Source: an uncultured Pseudomonadota bacterium
Lineage (GTDB): Bacteria; Pseudomonadota; Gammaproteobacteria; Ga0077536
DNA: 64,000 bases
Direction: 5' to 3'
Assembly (NCBI GenBank): GCA_903825645.1
Contig: CAIKBL010000004.1
Location: 24,706-88,705 of the forward strand
Part shown: in pieces, positions 9,254-19,046 of the stretch
Layout: every line of letters starts with the position of its first letter
Position numbering within the stretch: position 1 is the stretch's first letter
The notes under the pieces: generated by a model
What the model saw: the letters and a program-made list of their open reading frames with translations, nothing else
The model's database searches: none
What the model was told of the DNA's origin: nothing
Position numbers and translations under genes: made by a program

Positions 9254-10399
9254 CTAGAGGTTGTCGAGGATCGCGCGCTTCACCGCATCGCTGTTGGCCG
9301 GCACTTCTAGTACGCTGCCCGGGCTCTGCTTGATCGCCGTATCCGGATCTTTAAGCCCGTGACCGGTCAGGGTGCACGTGATAAGGCTACCATCGGGGAT
9401 TTTGCCACGATCAATGTCCCGCAATAGACCCGCAACGGCGATTGCCGACGCCGGCTCGCAAAAGACACCTTCCGTCTCCGCCAGCAGGCGCTGCGCAGTC
9501 AGGATTTCGTCATCGCTCAGGCTATCGAACCAGCCGTCCGATTCGCGTACCGCCGCCCAAGCGAGATCCCAGGATTGCGGATTCCCGATTCGGATGGCCG
9601 TTGCGATCGTCTCAGGGAACTCGATCGGATGACCGGCGATAAAAGGCGCCGCACCAGCCGCCTGATACCCCACCATAACCGGCCGCGTCGGCACGACAGC
9701 AGGAAACGGGTAGGCGCACGTATCCGTACAGAACCCACACGCGGCGGTTTTGGGTCGAATACCGGCGTATTCGCTGAAACCAACCCAGTAAGCACTGATG
9801 TTACCCGCGTTGCCGACGGGGATGCAGTGATAGTCCGGGGCACGGTCGAGCGCATCGACAATTTCGAATGCGGCCGTTTTCTGGCCCTGCAGCCGATAGG
9901 GGTTGATGGAGTTCACAATCGCGACCGGCGCCGCATCGGCCATGTCCTTGACGATACGCATCCCGTCATCGAAGTTACCTTTGATCTGGATGACGACAGA
10001 GCCCTCGATCATCGCCTGCGCGAGTTTCCCTAGTGCAATTTTGCCCTCCGGAATGAGCACAAAACAGCGAATGCCGGCGCGCGCAGCATAAGCGGCCGCT
10101 GAGGCCGACGTATTGCCGGTGGAAGCGCAGATGATGGCGCGCGAACCTCCGCCGACCGCTTGGGTGACCGCCATCGTCATGCCGCGATCCTTGAACGATC
10201 CCGTTGGATTCAATCCTTCAAATTTTGCAAAAATCTTCACGTCTCGGCCCGTTGCACGCGCCACATTGTCGAGCGGAATGAGCGGAGTATTGCCCTCGCT
10301 GAGTGTGATGATCCGCGTGTCGGGGACAACCGGCAGGCGCGCCCGGTAGCGCTCGATGAGACCGCTGTAAAGATTGGGGTAACTCGCCGTCGAATTCAT
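9254..10399 (-). CDS. thrC: Threonine synthase
   Basis: PLP enzyme converting O-phosphohomoserine to threonine. 381 residues, the short class typical of many bacteria. The PLP lysine is Lys70 in NPTGSFKDRGM; SEGNTPLIPL (34-43) and the phosphate-binding PVGNAGNISAYW are also typical. The ATG overlaps the stop of hom by four bases (10396-10399), so the two are translationally coupled. The protein contains a CGFCTDTCAYPFP-like cysteine cluster in mid-sequence, a possible family variation. Confidence 0.96.
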   Translation of the reverse strand: MNSTASYPNLYSGLIERYRARLPVVPDTRIITLSEGNTPLIPLDNVARATGRDVKIFAKFEGLNPTGSFKDRGMTMAVTQAVGGGSRAIICASTGNTSASAAAYAARAGIRCFVLIPEGKIALGKLAQAMIEGSVVIQIKGNFDDGMRIVKDMADAAPVAIVNSINPYRLQGQKTAAFEIVDALDRAPDYHCIPVGNAGNISAYWVGFSEYAGIRPKTAACGFCTDTCAYPFPAVVPTRPVMVGYQAAGAAPFIAGHPIEFPETIATAIRIGNPQSWDLAWAAVRESDGWFDSLSDDEILTAQRLLAETEGVFCEPASAIAVAGLLRDIDRGKIPDGSLITCTLTGHGLKDPDTAIKQSPGSVLEVPANSDAVKRAILDNL

Positions 10400-11727
10400 G
10401 CAAAAGGCTCCATACGGATGCGTACAATGGGCGCCTTGATCGCCGGCAAGTTCTGGATGCGGGCGATCGCTTCATTCATGGCGCGTTCCCTGACACGGTG
10501 GGTGAGGATGACGACCGGCACGACCGCCGGATCATCAGGATGTTCGAGCTGTATAATCGCCTCGATGCTGATCCCGAAGTCGGCCAGAATGCGGGTGACA
10601 TCCGCGAGAACACCGGGCTCATCGGCGGCTTGCAACCGCAGATAACAGGCGGTCTCAACCGCCTCAATGGGGAGCACCGGCAACGCCGCTAGCGTACCTG
10701 GCTGAAACGCCAGGTGAGGCACCCGGTTTTCGCGATCGGTGGTGAGCGCGCGCACCACATCGACCAGATCCGCCACGACCGATGAGGCGGTGGGCTCGGC
10801 GCCGGCGCCAGCACCAGACAGAAGAACGGGTCCCGCAGCATCTCCCCGTACCAGCACGGCGTTCATGACACCATTGACGCGTGCGATCGGTTGTTGTGCC
10901 GGAATGAGCGTGGGATGGGCGCGCAATTCGAGTCCATCGGCCGCCTGTCGGGCAATGCCCAAATGCTTGATGCGATAACCGAGTCGCTCAGCGTAGGTCA
11001 CATCCTCGCCCGAGACATGACGGATCCCCTCGACATACACATTGTCGAACTGCAGCGGGATCCCGAAGGCCAATGAGGCCAGGATAGTGAGTTTATGCGC
11101 CGCGTCGATTCCATCGATATCGAAAGACGGATCCGCTTCGGCATAACCGAGACGCTGGGCCTCGGCGAGAACCTCGGCAAAATCGCTACCGGCTTCGCTC
11201 ATCGCGGACAGGATGAAATTGCACGTCCCGTTGATGATGCCGGCGAGCCACTGTACCGCATTGCCCGCGAGCGCCTCTCGCATCACCTTGATAACCGGAA
11301 TGCCGCCCGCCACGGCCGCCTCGAAGGCCACCATGACACCTTTGGCCTGAGCGGCAGCGAAAATTTCATTGCCATGCAGGGCGATTAGGGCCTTGTTGGC
11401 AGTCACCACGTGCTTCCCGTTGCTGATAGCACGCAGGATCAGCGTTCGCGCGGGTTCAATCCCCCCGATCAGCTCAGCAATAATGTCCACATCAGGCGCA
11501 TCCACGACCGCGAAGGGATCTGCCACCAGCATCACACCGCTCGTATCACATTCGCGTGGCTTCGACACGTCGCGCGCGGTGGCTATCGTGACTTGCAGGC
11601 GACGGCCTGCGCGCGAGGCGATAAGGTGGGCATTGCGGCGCAGGACAGTGAGGGTACCGCCGCCGACGGTGCCCAGCCCGAGCAAACCGATATTGACGGG
11701 GGCGAGTTCGCTACTCATTGCGCTCAA
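10396..11727 (-). CDS. hom: Homoserine dehydrogenase
   Basis: NAD(P)H-dependent reduction of aspartate semialdehyde to homoserine, feeding threonine and methionine synthesis. 443 residues. N-terminal Rossmann [11 protein letters not shown] (14-24). Catalytic-domain signatures [10 protein letters not shown] and [12 protein letters not shown] are present, followed by [21 protein letters not shown]-terminal ACT domain starts with [18 protein letters not shown] and probably binds threonine for feedback control. It overlaps both thrC (4 bases) and the upstream aminotransferase (4 bases). It is a monofunctional enzyme without a fused aspartokinase. Confidence 0.96.
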   Translation of the reverse strand: MSAMSSELAPVNIGLLGLGTVGGGTLTVLRRNAHLIASRAGRRLQVTIATARDVSKPRECDTSGVMLVADPFAVVDAPDVDIIAELIGGIEPARTLILRAISNGKHVVTANKALIALHGNEIFAAAQAKGVMVAFEAAVAGGIPVIKVMREALAGNAVQWLAGIINGTCNFILSAMSEAGSDFAEVLAEAQRLGYAEADPSFDIDGIDAAHKLTILASLAFGIPLQFDNVYVEGIRHVSGEDVTYAERLGYRIKHLGIARQAADGLELRAHPTLIPAQQPIARVNGVMNAVLVRGDAAGPVLLSGAGAGAEPTASSVVADLVDVVRALTTDRENRVPHLAFQPGTLAALPVLPIEAVETACYLRLQAADEPGVLADVTRILADFGISIEAIIQLEHPDDPAVVPVVILTHRVRERAMNEAIARIQNLPAIKAPIVRIRMEPFA

Positions 11728-12947
11728 TCCGGTGAAACAGGTTGACGTGCGACGGCCGCAGCACTGCGCTCTGGCTCGCGCAACATCTCTTTGATGCCAC
11801 GCAACGCTTGTCGCGTCCGATGCGGATTTTCGATCAGGGCAAAACGGACAAAACGGTCACCATATTCTCCGAAGCCAATGCCCGGGGACACCGCCACCTT
11901 CGCTTCCAGCAGCAAGCGCTTTGAGAATTCGAGCGAACCGAGCGCCCTGAAGGGTTCCGGTATCTCCGCCCAGACGAACATGGTGCCACGCGGACGTTCA
12001 ACTGCCCATCCCGCCTGATTAAGACCATCGCACAAGACATCCCGCCGCTGCTGATACATCTCGCGAATTTCGGCAACGCACTCCTGCGGTCCTTCCAGCG
12101 CCGTGATCGCGGCGATCTGCACAGGGGTGAACATGCCATAGTCAAGGTAGGACTTCATTCGCCCCAATGCATAGACCAAATCAGGGTTCCCGACCATGAA
12201 GCCGATACGCCAACCCGGCATGTTGTAACTCTTCGACAGCGTGAAAAATTCAACGGCGATATCTTTAGCCCCCGGGACCTGCATGATCGACGGTGCTTTG
12301 TAACCATCAAAAACAAGATCGGCATAGGCGAGATCGTGTACCACGTAGATATTGTGTTCGCGTGCGATTTCAATCACATGCCTGAAGAAGTCGAGGTCCA
12401 CGCACTGCGTTGTCGGGTTGCTCGGGAAATTCAGCAACAGCATTTTAGGTCGTGGCCAGCTGTTTCGAATCGCCTGCTCCAGCTCCGCAAAAAAGTCGAT
12501 GCCAGGCCCGATCGGCAGATGACGAATATCGGCGCCGGCAATCACGAATCCGTAGGGGTGAATCGGATAGGAAGGATTCGGCACGAGCACGACATCACCA
12601 TGATCGACCGTGGCCAAGGCGAGATGTGCGAGCCCCTCCTTAGATCCGATGGTGACGATCGCTTCGCTGTCCGGATCAAGCGAGACATCGTAGCGGTTAC
12701 GATACCAGTTGCAGATCGCGCTACGCAGCCGCGGAATTCCTTTCGAGACAGAGTAGCGATGTGTATCCCCACGCTGCGCTGATTCGACGAGTTTGTCGAC
12801 GATATGTTGCGGCGTCGGCTGATCGGGATTACCCATGCCGAAGTCAATGATATCTTCGCCGCGCCGACGCGCAGCCATCTTTAGCTCTCCCACCTGATTA
12901 AAAACATATGGCGGAAGGCGCTGGATACGGGGGAATTCTTTGGCCAA
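11724..12947 (-). CDS. alaC: AlaC-type PLP aminotransferase (alanine transaminase family)
   Basis: Class I/II fold-type-I aminotransferase of the AlaC (YfdZ) type, which makes alanine from pyruvate and glutamate. Motifs include [44 protein letters not shown] and the PLP-lysine site [14 protein letters not shown]. The conserved family N-terminus begins [14 protein letters not shown]. The open frame reaches 13022, but the upstream 25 codons look non-coding. The best start is TTG at 12947, with no Shine-Dalgarno seen, so the start is uncertain. Overlaps hom by four bases, making a short operon whose hom and thrC act on the same amino-acid family. Confidence 0.88.
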   Translation of the reverse strand: MAKEFPRIQRLPPYVFNQVGELKMAARRRGEDIIDFGMGNPDQPTPQHIVDKLVESAQRGDTHRYSVSKGIPRLRSAICNWYRNRYDVSLDPDSEAIVTIGSKEGLAHLALATVDHGDVVLVPNPSYPIHPYGFVIAGADIRHLPIGPGIDFFAELEQAIRNSWPRPKMLLLNFPSNPTTQCVDLDFFRHVIEIAREHNIYVVHDLAYADLVFDGYKAPSIMQVPGAKDIAVEFFTLSKSYNMPGWRIGFMVGNPDLVYALGRMKSYLDYGMFTPVQIAAITALEGPQECVAEIREMYQQRRDVLCDGLNQAGWAVERPRGTMFVWAEIPEPFRALGSLEFSKRLLLEAKVAVSPGIGFGEYGDRFVRFALIENPHRTRQALRGIKEMLREPERSAAAVARQPVSPD

Positions 12948-13155
12948 GGCGATTACACTATGGTTGCGTGGTGGACATGTGTCGGGTGGCCGCACGCTAC
13001 CGGCCCGGCGTGCGCGTGTCAAACGGCGAGAGCCTGCGACGACGGTCTAGCTGCGCACCGGAGGTCTGGCGCGAAGCACCCGTGTCGCACTGGCGCAACC
13101 CCAAACGACGAGTCACCTGGCCCTTCACGACCAGGTTAGGGAAAACGAACAACGC

Positions 13156-14601
13156 ATGACACCCTCTCCTCTCCAGACAGTTCAGGCACAACTGCTCGAA
13201 CCTGCGGGTCTCGACGTGAGTGCGCTCGAACAGGTGCTGAGTACGCTTGCCTCGACACAGATCGATCTCGCAGATCTTTATTTTGAATATAGTCGTGGAG
13301 AATCCTGGAGCCTCGAAGACAGCATCGTGAAGGAAGGGTCGCATGCGCTTGAACAAGGCGTCGGCGTGCGCGCGGTTGCCGGGGAGAAGACTGGGTTCGC
13401 CTACTCGGACGATCTCGGTCTCAGTGCCCTGTTGGCGGCGGCCACCGCGGCTCGAGCCATCACCCGGCACGGACAGTCCCGGGACATACGCATCGTATCA
13501 GCCACCTCCGCGCCCCTGCGTTATCCGGCGATCGATCCTATTTCGAGCCTACGGGCAGAGGCCAAAATCAAGCTGTTACGGGATCTAGATGCCCGTATAC
13601 GCGCGGCCGACCCGCGGGTGCGACAGGTCATGGCAAGCCTTGTGGGCCGTTATACCCAGGTGATCGTGGCGGCGAGCGACGGTACCTTGGCGGCAGATAT
13701 CCGCCCGCTGGTGCGGCTCAATGTCTCGGTCATCGTTGAAGACAAGGGGCGACGCGAAACCGCCAGCCACGGTGGCGGCGCCCGCAGTAGCTATGAATAT
13801 TTCACGACTGAGGGGCGGGCCGAGGCGATTGCAGACGAGGCCCTGCGCCAAGCGCTGGTAAGTCTGGACGCACGCGCAGCGCCCGCCGGCGAGATGACCG
13901 TGGTACTCGGGCCGGGTTGGCCTGGGATCCTCCTCCATGAGGCCATTGGTCATGGACTAGAGGGTGATTTTAACCGCAAAGGCACATCAGCCTTCGCCGG
14001 GCGCATTGGCGAACGTGTCGGCGCCCCGGGCTGCACAGTGATTGATGATGCCACCCCCGCCGACCGACGCGGCTCACTCGCGATCGATGACGAGGGCACC
14101 CCGGGCCAGCGAACGGTCCTCATCGAGGACGGCATCCTGTGTGGCTACCTACAAGACAAACAGAACGCACGCCTCATGCACACCCAGTCAACCGGCAATG
14201 GGCGCCGTCAATCTTACAGCCATCGTCCAATGCCCCGCATGACCAATACCTACATGCTGGCCGGCCAGCACGACCCCGCCGAAATCGTCCGTTCCGTGCG
14301 CCGTGGTTTGTATGCGATAAGCTTCGGAGGGGGACAGGTCGACATCACGAATGGTAAGTTCGTGTTCAGCGCGAGTGAGGCCTATCTCATCGAAAACGGC
14401 CGGATTACCGCCCCCGTCAAAGGCGCGACGCTTGTCGGCAACGGGCCGGATGTCCTCACGCGGGTCAGCATGGTCGGACACGATCTGGCGCTCGACAATG
14501 GCGTGGGCACCTGCGGAAAAAACGGTCAATCAGTACCTGTCGGGGTCGGGCAACCCACGCTGCGCATTGATGGTCTGACTGTGGGTGGTACCCAGACGTA
14601 G
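13156..14601 (+). CDS. tldD: Metalloprotease TldD
   Basis: Subunit of the TldD/TldE zinc protease that degrades unfolded peptides and trims some RiPPs (microcin B17) and CcdA. 481 residues. The zinc site HEAIGH is at 261-266 within [15 protein letters not shown], and further Zn/Cys-binding sequence lies in the C-terminus ([16 protein letters not shown]). No tldE (pmbA) is adjacent, although TldE is usually encoded elsewhere. Transcribed divergently from the aminotransferase across about 200 bases. Confidence 0.96.
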   Translation: MTPSPLQTVQAQLLEPAGLDVSALEQVLSTLASTQIDLADLYFEYSRGESWSLEDSIVKEGSHALEQGVGVRAVAGEKTGFAYSDDLGLSALLAAATAARAITRHGQSRDIRIVSATSAPLRYPAIDPISSLRAEAKIKLLRDLDARIRAADPRVRQVMASLVGRYTQVIVAASDGTLAADIRPLVRLNVSVIVEDKGRRETASHGGGARSSYEYFTTEGRAEAIADEALRQALVSLDARAAPAGEMTVVLGPGWPGILLHEAIGHGLEGDFNRKGTSAFAGRIGERVGAPGCTVIDDATPADRRGSLAIDDEGTPGQRTVLIEDGILCGYLQDKQNARLMHTQSTGNGRRQSYSHRPMPRMTNTYMLAGQHDPAEIVRSVRRGLYAISFGGGQVDITNGKFVFSASEAYLIENGRITAPVKGATLVGNGPDVLTRVSMVGHDLALDNGVGTCGKNGQSVPVGVGQPTLRIDGLTVGGTQT

Positions 14602-14613
14602 CGGTTTACCTCC

Positions 14614-16059
14614 TCAAAAGCGTGGCAACTCGGGGTGCGGCAAATTGCCGTGGTGTACACGCATCGCCCCGAATTCGGCGCAACGATGCAACGTGGGTAC
14701 GGCGCGTCCCGGATTCAGCAGGCCCGCCACATCAAAGGCCGCCTTGACCTGATGGAATTGGTTGAGTTCGCGGGTGTCAAACTGGATGCACATCTGGTTC
14801 AGTTTCTCCACACCGACCCCATGCTCACCGGTAATGGTCCCCCCCACTTCGATGCAGAGTTCCAAGATCTGACCACCAATGTGTTCGGCCATGGCCAATT
14901 GCCCATCATCATTGGCATCGAAGGCGATCAGCGGGTGCAGATTGCCGTCACCCGCGTGGAAGACGTTGGCGATCGGCAGGCCGCACTCAGCAGACAACTC
15001 GGCAATACGCCGCAGGACTTGCCCTAGCGCCCGGCGAGGAATGGTGCCATCCATGCAGTAATAATCAGGTGCCACGCGGCCAATCGCCGGAAACGCCGCC
15101 TTACGCCCGGCCCAAAAGCGGAGTCGTTCGGCCTCATTTCGCGAACACCGCACTTCAGTGGCGCCATCTCGCAAAAGCTGAGCCGTCGCCGCGGCGATGT
15201 CCGCCTCCACTTCCGCTTCGCTGCCATCCAGTTCGCACAGAAGAATCGCGGCGGCGTCGGTCGGATAGCCCGCGTGGCAAAAGTCCTCCGCGACACGGAT
15301 GGCCAAGGCGTCCATCATTTCGAGCCCCGCCGGCGTGATACCAGACTCGATAACTCCCGAAACGGCGCGTCCCGCCGCGTCGACGTCGTCGAATGCCGCG
15401 AGCAATACCCGCGCAACAGGAGGGCGGGGCAGCAATTTCACGGTAATTTCCATCAAGATGCCGAGCAGTCCCTCGGATCCATGCATCAGCGCCAGCAAAT
15501 CGAGCCCCGGTGCCTCAAGCGTGTGGCCGCCAAGTTCGATCCAGGTCCCGTCGCTCAGAAAACACTTGAGTCCGAGCACATTGTGGACCGTCAAGCCATA
15601 CTTCAAGCAGTGCACGCCCCCGGAGTTCTCGGCCACATTGCCGCCGATAGTGCAGGCAATCTGTGAAGAAGGATCGGGCGCGTAATACAGTCCATGCGAC
15701 GCCACGGCTTCGGAAATGGCGAGATTACGAACCCCGGGCTCTACGACGGCATAGCGACTGTCGGGATCGATTTCGAGAATCCGGTTGAATCGCGCAAGGC
15801 TTAACAGACAGCCGTCGACGAGCGGCAGTGCGCCGCCGGACAGTCCCGTCCCGGCGCCGCGCGGGACCACGGGCACGCCGTATTGGGCACAAATCGCCAG
15901 AATGCGGCGCACTTCTTCTCGCGTCCGGGGCACACAAACTACCCGTGGTAGGGCGCGATAACTGGCAAGGCCGTCACATTCGTACGGACGCTTGGCTTCC
16001 GCCGCGATAAGCAGCGCATCGTCCGGCAAAAAGGCGGCGAGCGCAGCTTCGAAGGACAT
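14614..16059 (-). CDS. glcD: FAD-linked oxidase, glycolate oxidase subunit GlcD type
   Basis: 481 residues. PCMH-type FAD-binding domain with VPVVPRGAGTGLSGGALP (about 63-80) and GGNVAENSGGVHCLKYG. The C-terminal FAD-oxidase domain ends with the signature GTITGEHGVGVEKL. GlcD normally works with GlcE and the iron-sulfur GlcF to oxidise glycolate to glyoxylate. Neither partner is adjacent here, so D-lactate or another 2-hydroxy acid is an equally possible substrate. Converges on tldD with 12 bases between stops. The glgC-like gene lies just upstream on the same strand (7 bases), so the two may be cotranscribed. Confidence 0.88.
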   Translation of the reverse strand: MSFEAALAAFLPDDALLIAAEAKRPYECDGLASYRALPRVVCVPRTREEVRRILAICAQYGVPVVPRGAGTGLSGGALPLVDGCLLSLARFNRILEIDPDSRYAVVEPGVRNLAISEAVASHGLYYAPDPSSQIACTIGGNVAENSGGVHCLKYGLTVHNVLGLKCFLSDGTWIELGGHTLEAPGLDLLALMHGSEGLLGILMEITVKLLPRPPVARVLLAAFDDVDAAGRAVSGVIESGITPAGLEMMDALAIRVAEDFCHAGYPTDAAAILLCELDGSEAEVEADIAAATAQLLRDGATEVRCSRNEAERLRFWAGRKAAFPAIGRVAPDYYCMDGTIPRRALGQVLRRIAELSAECGLPIANVFHAGDGNLHPLIAFDANDDGQLAMAEHIGGQILELCIEVGGTITGEHGVGVEKLNQMCIQFDTRELNQFHQVKAAFDVAGLLNPGRAVPTLHRCAEFGAMRVHHGNLPHPELPRF

Positions 16060-16066
16060 GTGCCCT

Positions 16067-17296
16067 TCAGCTCTCGAAGCGGTAATCGGAGGGGATAACC
16101 ACCACGCCGCCGGGCGTCACCAAGAAGCGCTCGGCATCGCGCTCCAAATCGACCCCAATTTTCTCATAGGCCGGAATCCGCACATTGCGATCGCAGATCG
16201 CACGACGCACCCGCGCACCCTCTCCAACGGTGACTCCGAGACATAAAATAGAATCCTCGACCGTCGCACCGTCGTCGATAAAGACGCGGTTGCCCAAGAC
16301 GCTACGGCTCACGCCCCCCCCGGCGATGACCGTGCCTCCGGAAACGATCGAATTCACGCAGATCCCCTCTGTGCAGGAACGGCCAGGTACCGTGCGGGCC
16401 GGTGGCCGCTGCTGCTGGTAAGTCCGCACTGGCCAGTCCGCTTGGTAAATATCGAGAGGGGGTTCGAGTTTCAATAAATCCATGTTGGCGTCGTAATAGT
16501 CATCCAACGACTCGAACGCCCGCCAATAACGGTCTTGTGTTACCCGACCATATTCGCCACCAAAGCGGTAGCTACAAATGCGGGTCCGACCGAGCATTTC
16601 CCGACAAATCATCTCGATGATGTTTTGTTTCCGGGCCCCGTTCTCTCCTAGGCGTTGCAGACAAGCAATCAAACTCGAGCGCCGAAAGGCATAAACCCCC
16701 ATCGGCGCGTAGATTTCTTCGCCGGGCGGGAGCGGGCTGGGTGTCGGCAGGAGGGTGATATGTTCGATTTCACCGTCAGGGACACTGAAGTGCGCCGGAA
16801 AAGAGCTGCCGAGTGCCGTCTGCTGGTCAATCGCGGCTATCGTAACATCCGCTCCCCGGGCCCGGTGTACTTCGACCATGGCGCCGTAATCCATGCGGTA
16901 GATTTGTTCCCCGGACACAATGAGCACCGTCTCTTCGTCCGCGCCATCCAGTAGGTAGAGGCTTTTAAACAGCGCATCAGACTGCCCACTGTAGATCGCT
17001 AGCTCTTCAGTAATGGGCGGCGACACCGCCGTGACAAATTCCCCGAGATCCGTATTGAAGATAGACCAGCCGTCACGCAGATGATTCTGCAACGACAGGG
17101 AATTGAACTGGGTGAACACATTTATCCGTCGCAAACCGGAGTGCATGCAATTGGTTAGCACAAAATCGATCACGCGATAGTTTCCCGCATAGGACAACGC
17201 CGCCGTCGTACGGCGCGAAGTCAGGGGCATCAACGGTCTGCCGTCGCCGATGGCGAGGACATACACGAGGGTTTCGTAGCGTTTAGAAATAGGCAT
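16067..17296 (-). CDS. GlgC (ADP-glucose pyrophosphorylase) homologue with lost active-site residues
   Basis: 409 residues. The fold is recognisable throughout: NYRVIDFVLTNCMHSGLRRI, SGQSDALFKSLYLL and a C-terminal left-handed beta-helix (NSIVSGGTVIAGGGVSRSVLG). Catalytic motifs are altered: the nucleotide-loop GGxGTRL is IGDGRPLM, RAKPAV is RTTAAL, GDHIY is GEQIY, the EKP sugar-binding Lys segment is absent (HITLLPTPS), and YWRDVGT is YWRAFES. By family knowledge such a protein is unlikely to make ADP-glucose and may be a regulatory subunit or have another role. ATG at 17296 is preferred; an in-frame ATG at 17329 precedes a TATAAT. No other glg gene is nearby. Confidence 0.85.
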   Translation of the reverse strand: MPISKRYETLVYVLAIGDGRPLMPLTSRRTTAALSYAGNYRVIDFVLTNCMHSGLRRINVFTQFNSLSLQNHLRDGWSIFNTDLGEFVTAVSPPITEELAIYSGQSDALFKSLYLLDGADEETVLIVSGEQIYRMDYGAMVEVHRARGADVTIAAIDQQTALGSSFPAHFSVPDGEIEHITLLPTPSPLPPGEEIYAPMGVYAFRRSSLIACLQRLGENGARKQNIIEMICREMLGRTRICSYRFGGEYGRVTQDRYWRAFESLDDYYDANMDLLKLEPPLDIYQADWPVRTYQQQRPPARTVPGRSCTEGICVNSIVSGGTVIAGGGVSRSVLGNRVFIDDGATVEDSILCLGVTVGEGARVRRAICDRNVRIPAYEKIGVDLERDAERFLVTPGGVVVIPSDYRFES

Positions 17297-17314
17297 GGCG
17301 TTATAGAGAGGGGG

Positions 17315-17320
17315 ATTATA
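17315..17320 (-). promoter_or_regulatory. Possible -10 box of the glgC-like gene
   Basis: TATAAT on the minus strand, 18 bases before the ATG at 17296. There is no clear -35 hexamer 17 bases upstream. If used, transcription would begin only about a dozen bases before the ATG and would exclude the alternative start at 17329. Confidence 0.35.
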
Positions 17321-17520
17321 CGCGCCCATCGGCGACAGGAAAGCGGTAATCGTGACTACCCGCTCGCCAAGTCGATTTGTGGGTGCGCCGCTAGCCCGTG
17401 TCGGCGCGTGGCCGAAAATCGAGAATCTCGCTATAGTCGCTTTATAATTAATGAGTTATCTTGCACGGCGTAGCTTTATGACGCCATCCCTCCCGTTAAA
17501 TTCCAGAGACCTTCGCCCCC

Positions 17521-19044
17521 ATGTCCGAAGAAATTCTTGTCAACGTGACCCCTCAAGAGACACGCGTGGCGTTTGTCGAAAACGGTGTCCTCCAAGAAGT
17601 GCTAATTGAACGCGCCCGGCGGCGCGGGTTCGTCGGGAATATTTACCTCGGGCGGGTCAATCGGGTGTTGCCCGGCATGGGCGCTGCTTTCGTCGACATC
17701 GGGCTCGCCCGGGCGGCGTTTCTGCATGTCTCCGACATCGTGTCAGCGGCAACTCGTGAAGCGATTTCGGGCGAGAATGTGCCGATTGAACAGGCCGTGC
17801 ACGAGGGCCAGCAGATCGTGGTGCAGGTCGCCAAGGAGCCCCTTGGGACCAAAGGCGCGCGCCTAACCACGTATCTCAGCATTCCTTCGCGCTATTTGGT
17901 GTTTATGCCGGATACCAACTCGGTAGGCGTGTCGCAGCGAATAGAGAGCGAAGAAGAGCGCACACGGCTGCGTGACATCGTGCTGACTCTCGAACCGGGC
18001 CTGAAACCCCTCAGCGTCCCGGTGGGTGAAGCGCTCACAGCAGCAGCCGCCATCCGGGAAGCCGCCACCGGCGGCTTTATCGTACGGACCGCCGCCGAAG
18101 GCGCCGCCGCCGCCGATCTGCTGGCTGACATGCAGTTCCTGCGTCGCCTGTGGACATCTATTCAGGAGCGCACGGCAATCGCTAAACCAACGGCTGCCGT
18201 CTACGAAGATCTCCCCGTGGTGCTGCGGGTAATTCGAGATCTGTCCGCCAGTCAGGCAGAGAAAATCCGCATAGATTCACGCGAAACCTTCATCAAGGTC
18301 CGTGCTTTTGCTGAGGAATTCACGCCAGATCTGCTCACGCGGATCGAACATTATCCGGGGGAAAGACCGATCTTGGATCTGTATTCCACCGAAGATGAGA
18401 TCCAGCGCGCACTGCAACGGAAGGTGGATTTGAAATCAGGTGGACATCTGGTTATCGATCAAACCGAGGCGATGACCACCATCGATGTCAACACCGGAGG
18501 CTTTGTCGGTCACCGAAATCTCGAAGAGACCATTTTCAAAACCAATCTGGAAGCCGCCCAGGCCATCGCACGCCAGCTCCGGCTGCGGAATCTCGGTGGC
18601 ATTATCATCGTGGACTTCATCGATATGCTCGAGGAAGAGCATCGCCGACAAGTTCTGCGTGCGCTAGAGAAGAGTTTGGAACGCGATCATTCGAAAATCA
18701 CCATCAGCGATGTCACATCACTCGGCCTCGTCCAGGTTACCCGGAAACGCACCCGCGAGAGTCTCGAACACGTCCTGTGCGAAGCCTGTCCCACCTGCAG
18801 CGGGCGTGGTTCAATCAAATCTGCCGAATCAATTTGTTACGAGATCTTTCGCGAAATTCTGCGCGAACAGCGGCAATACGACGTACAAAAACTATTGGTG
18901 GTCGCCGCCCAAGCCGTCGTTGATTTATTGTTAGACGAAGAATCGACCAGCGTCGCCGAGCTGGAGGAGTTCATTGGGATCCCGATCCGGTTTCAGGTGG
19001 AAACGACCTATACGCAAGAACAGTACGACGTCGTGCTGCTCTGA
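17521..19044 (+). CDS. rng: Ribonuclease G
   Basis: Endoribonuclease that matures the 16S rRNA 5' end and degrades mRNA. 507 residues, normal for RNase G rather than the longer RNase E. N-terminal S1 domain (GFVGNIYLGRVNRVLPGMGAAFVDIG, shown here only as a region at about 36-60). Catalytic core contains TTIDVNTGGFVG and the metal-binding GGIIIVDFIDML. The Zn-link is CPTCSGRG. The upstream region has TATAAT at 17443-17448. It is followed after two bases by yhdP, as in many gammaproteobacteria. No maf gene precedes it. Confidence 0.97.
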   Translation: MSEEILVNVTPQETRVAFVENGVLQEVLIERARRRGFVGNIYLGRVNRVLPGMGAAFVDIGLARAAFLHVSDIVSAATREAISGENVPIEQAVHEGQQIVVQVAKEPLGTKGARLTTYLSIPSRYLVFMPDTNSVGVSQRIESEEERTRLRDIVLTLEPGLKPLSVPVGEALTAAAAIREAATGGFIVRTAAEGAAAADLLADMQFLRRLWTSIQERTAIAKPTAAVYEDLPVVLRVIRDLSASQAEKIRIDSRETFIKVRAFAEEFTPDLLTRIEHYPGERPILDLYSTEDEIQRALQRKVDLKSGGHLVIDQTEAMTTIDVNTGGFVGHRNLEETIFKTNLEAAQAIARQLRLRNLGGIIIVDFIDMLEEEHRRQVLRALEKSLERDHSKITISDVTSLGLVQVTRKRTRESLEHVLCEACPTCSGRGSIKSAESICYEIFREILREQRQYDVQKLLVVAAQAVVDLLLDEESTSVAELEEFIGIPIRFQVETTYTQEQYDVVLL

Positions 19045-19046
19045 CC

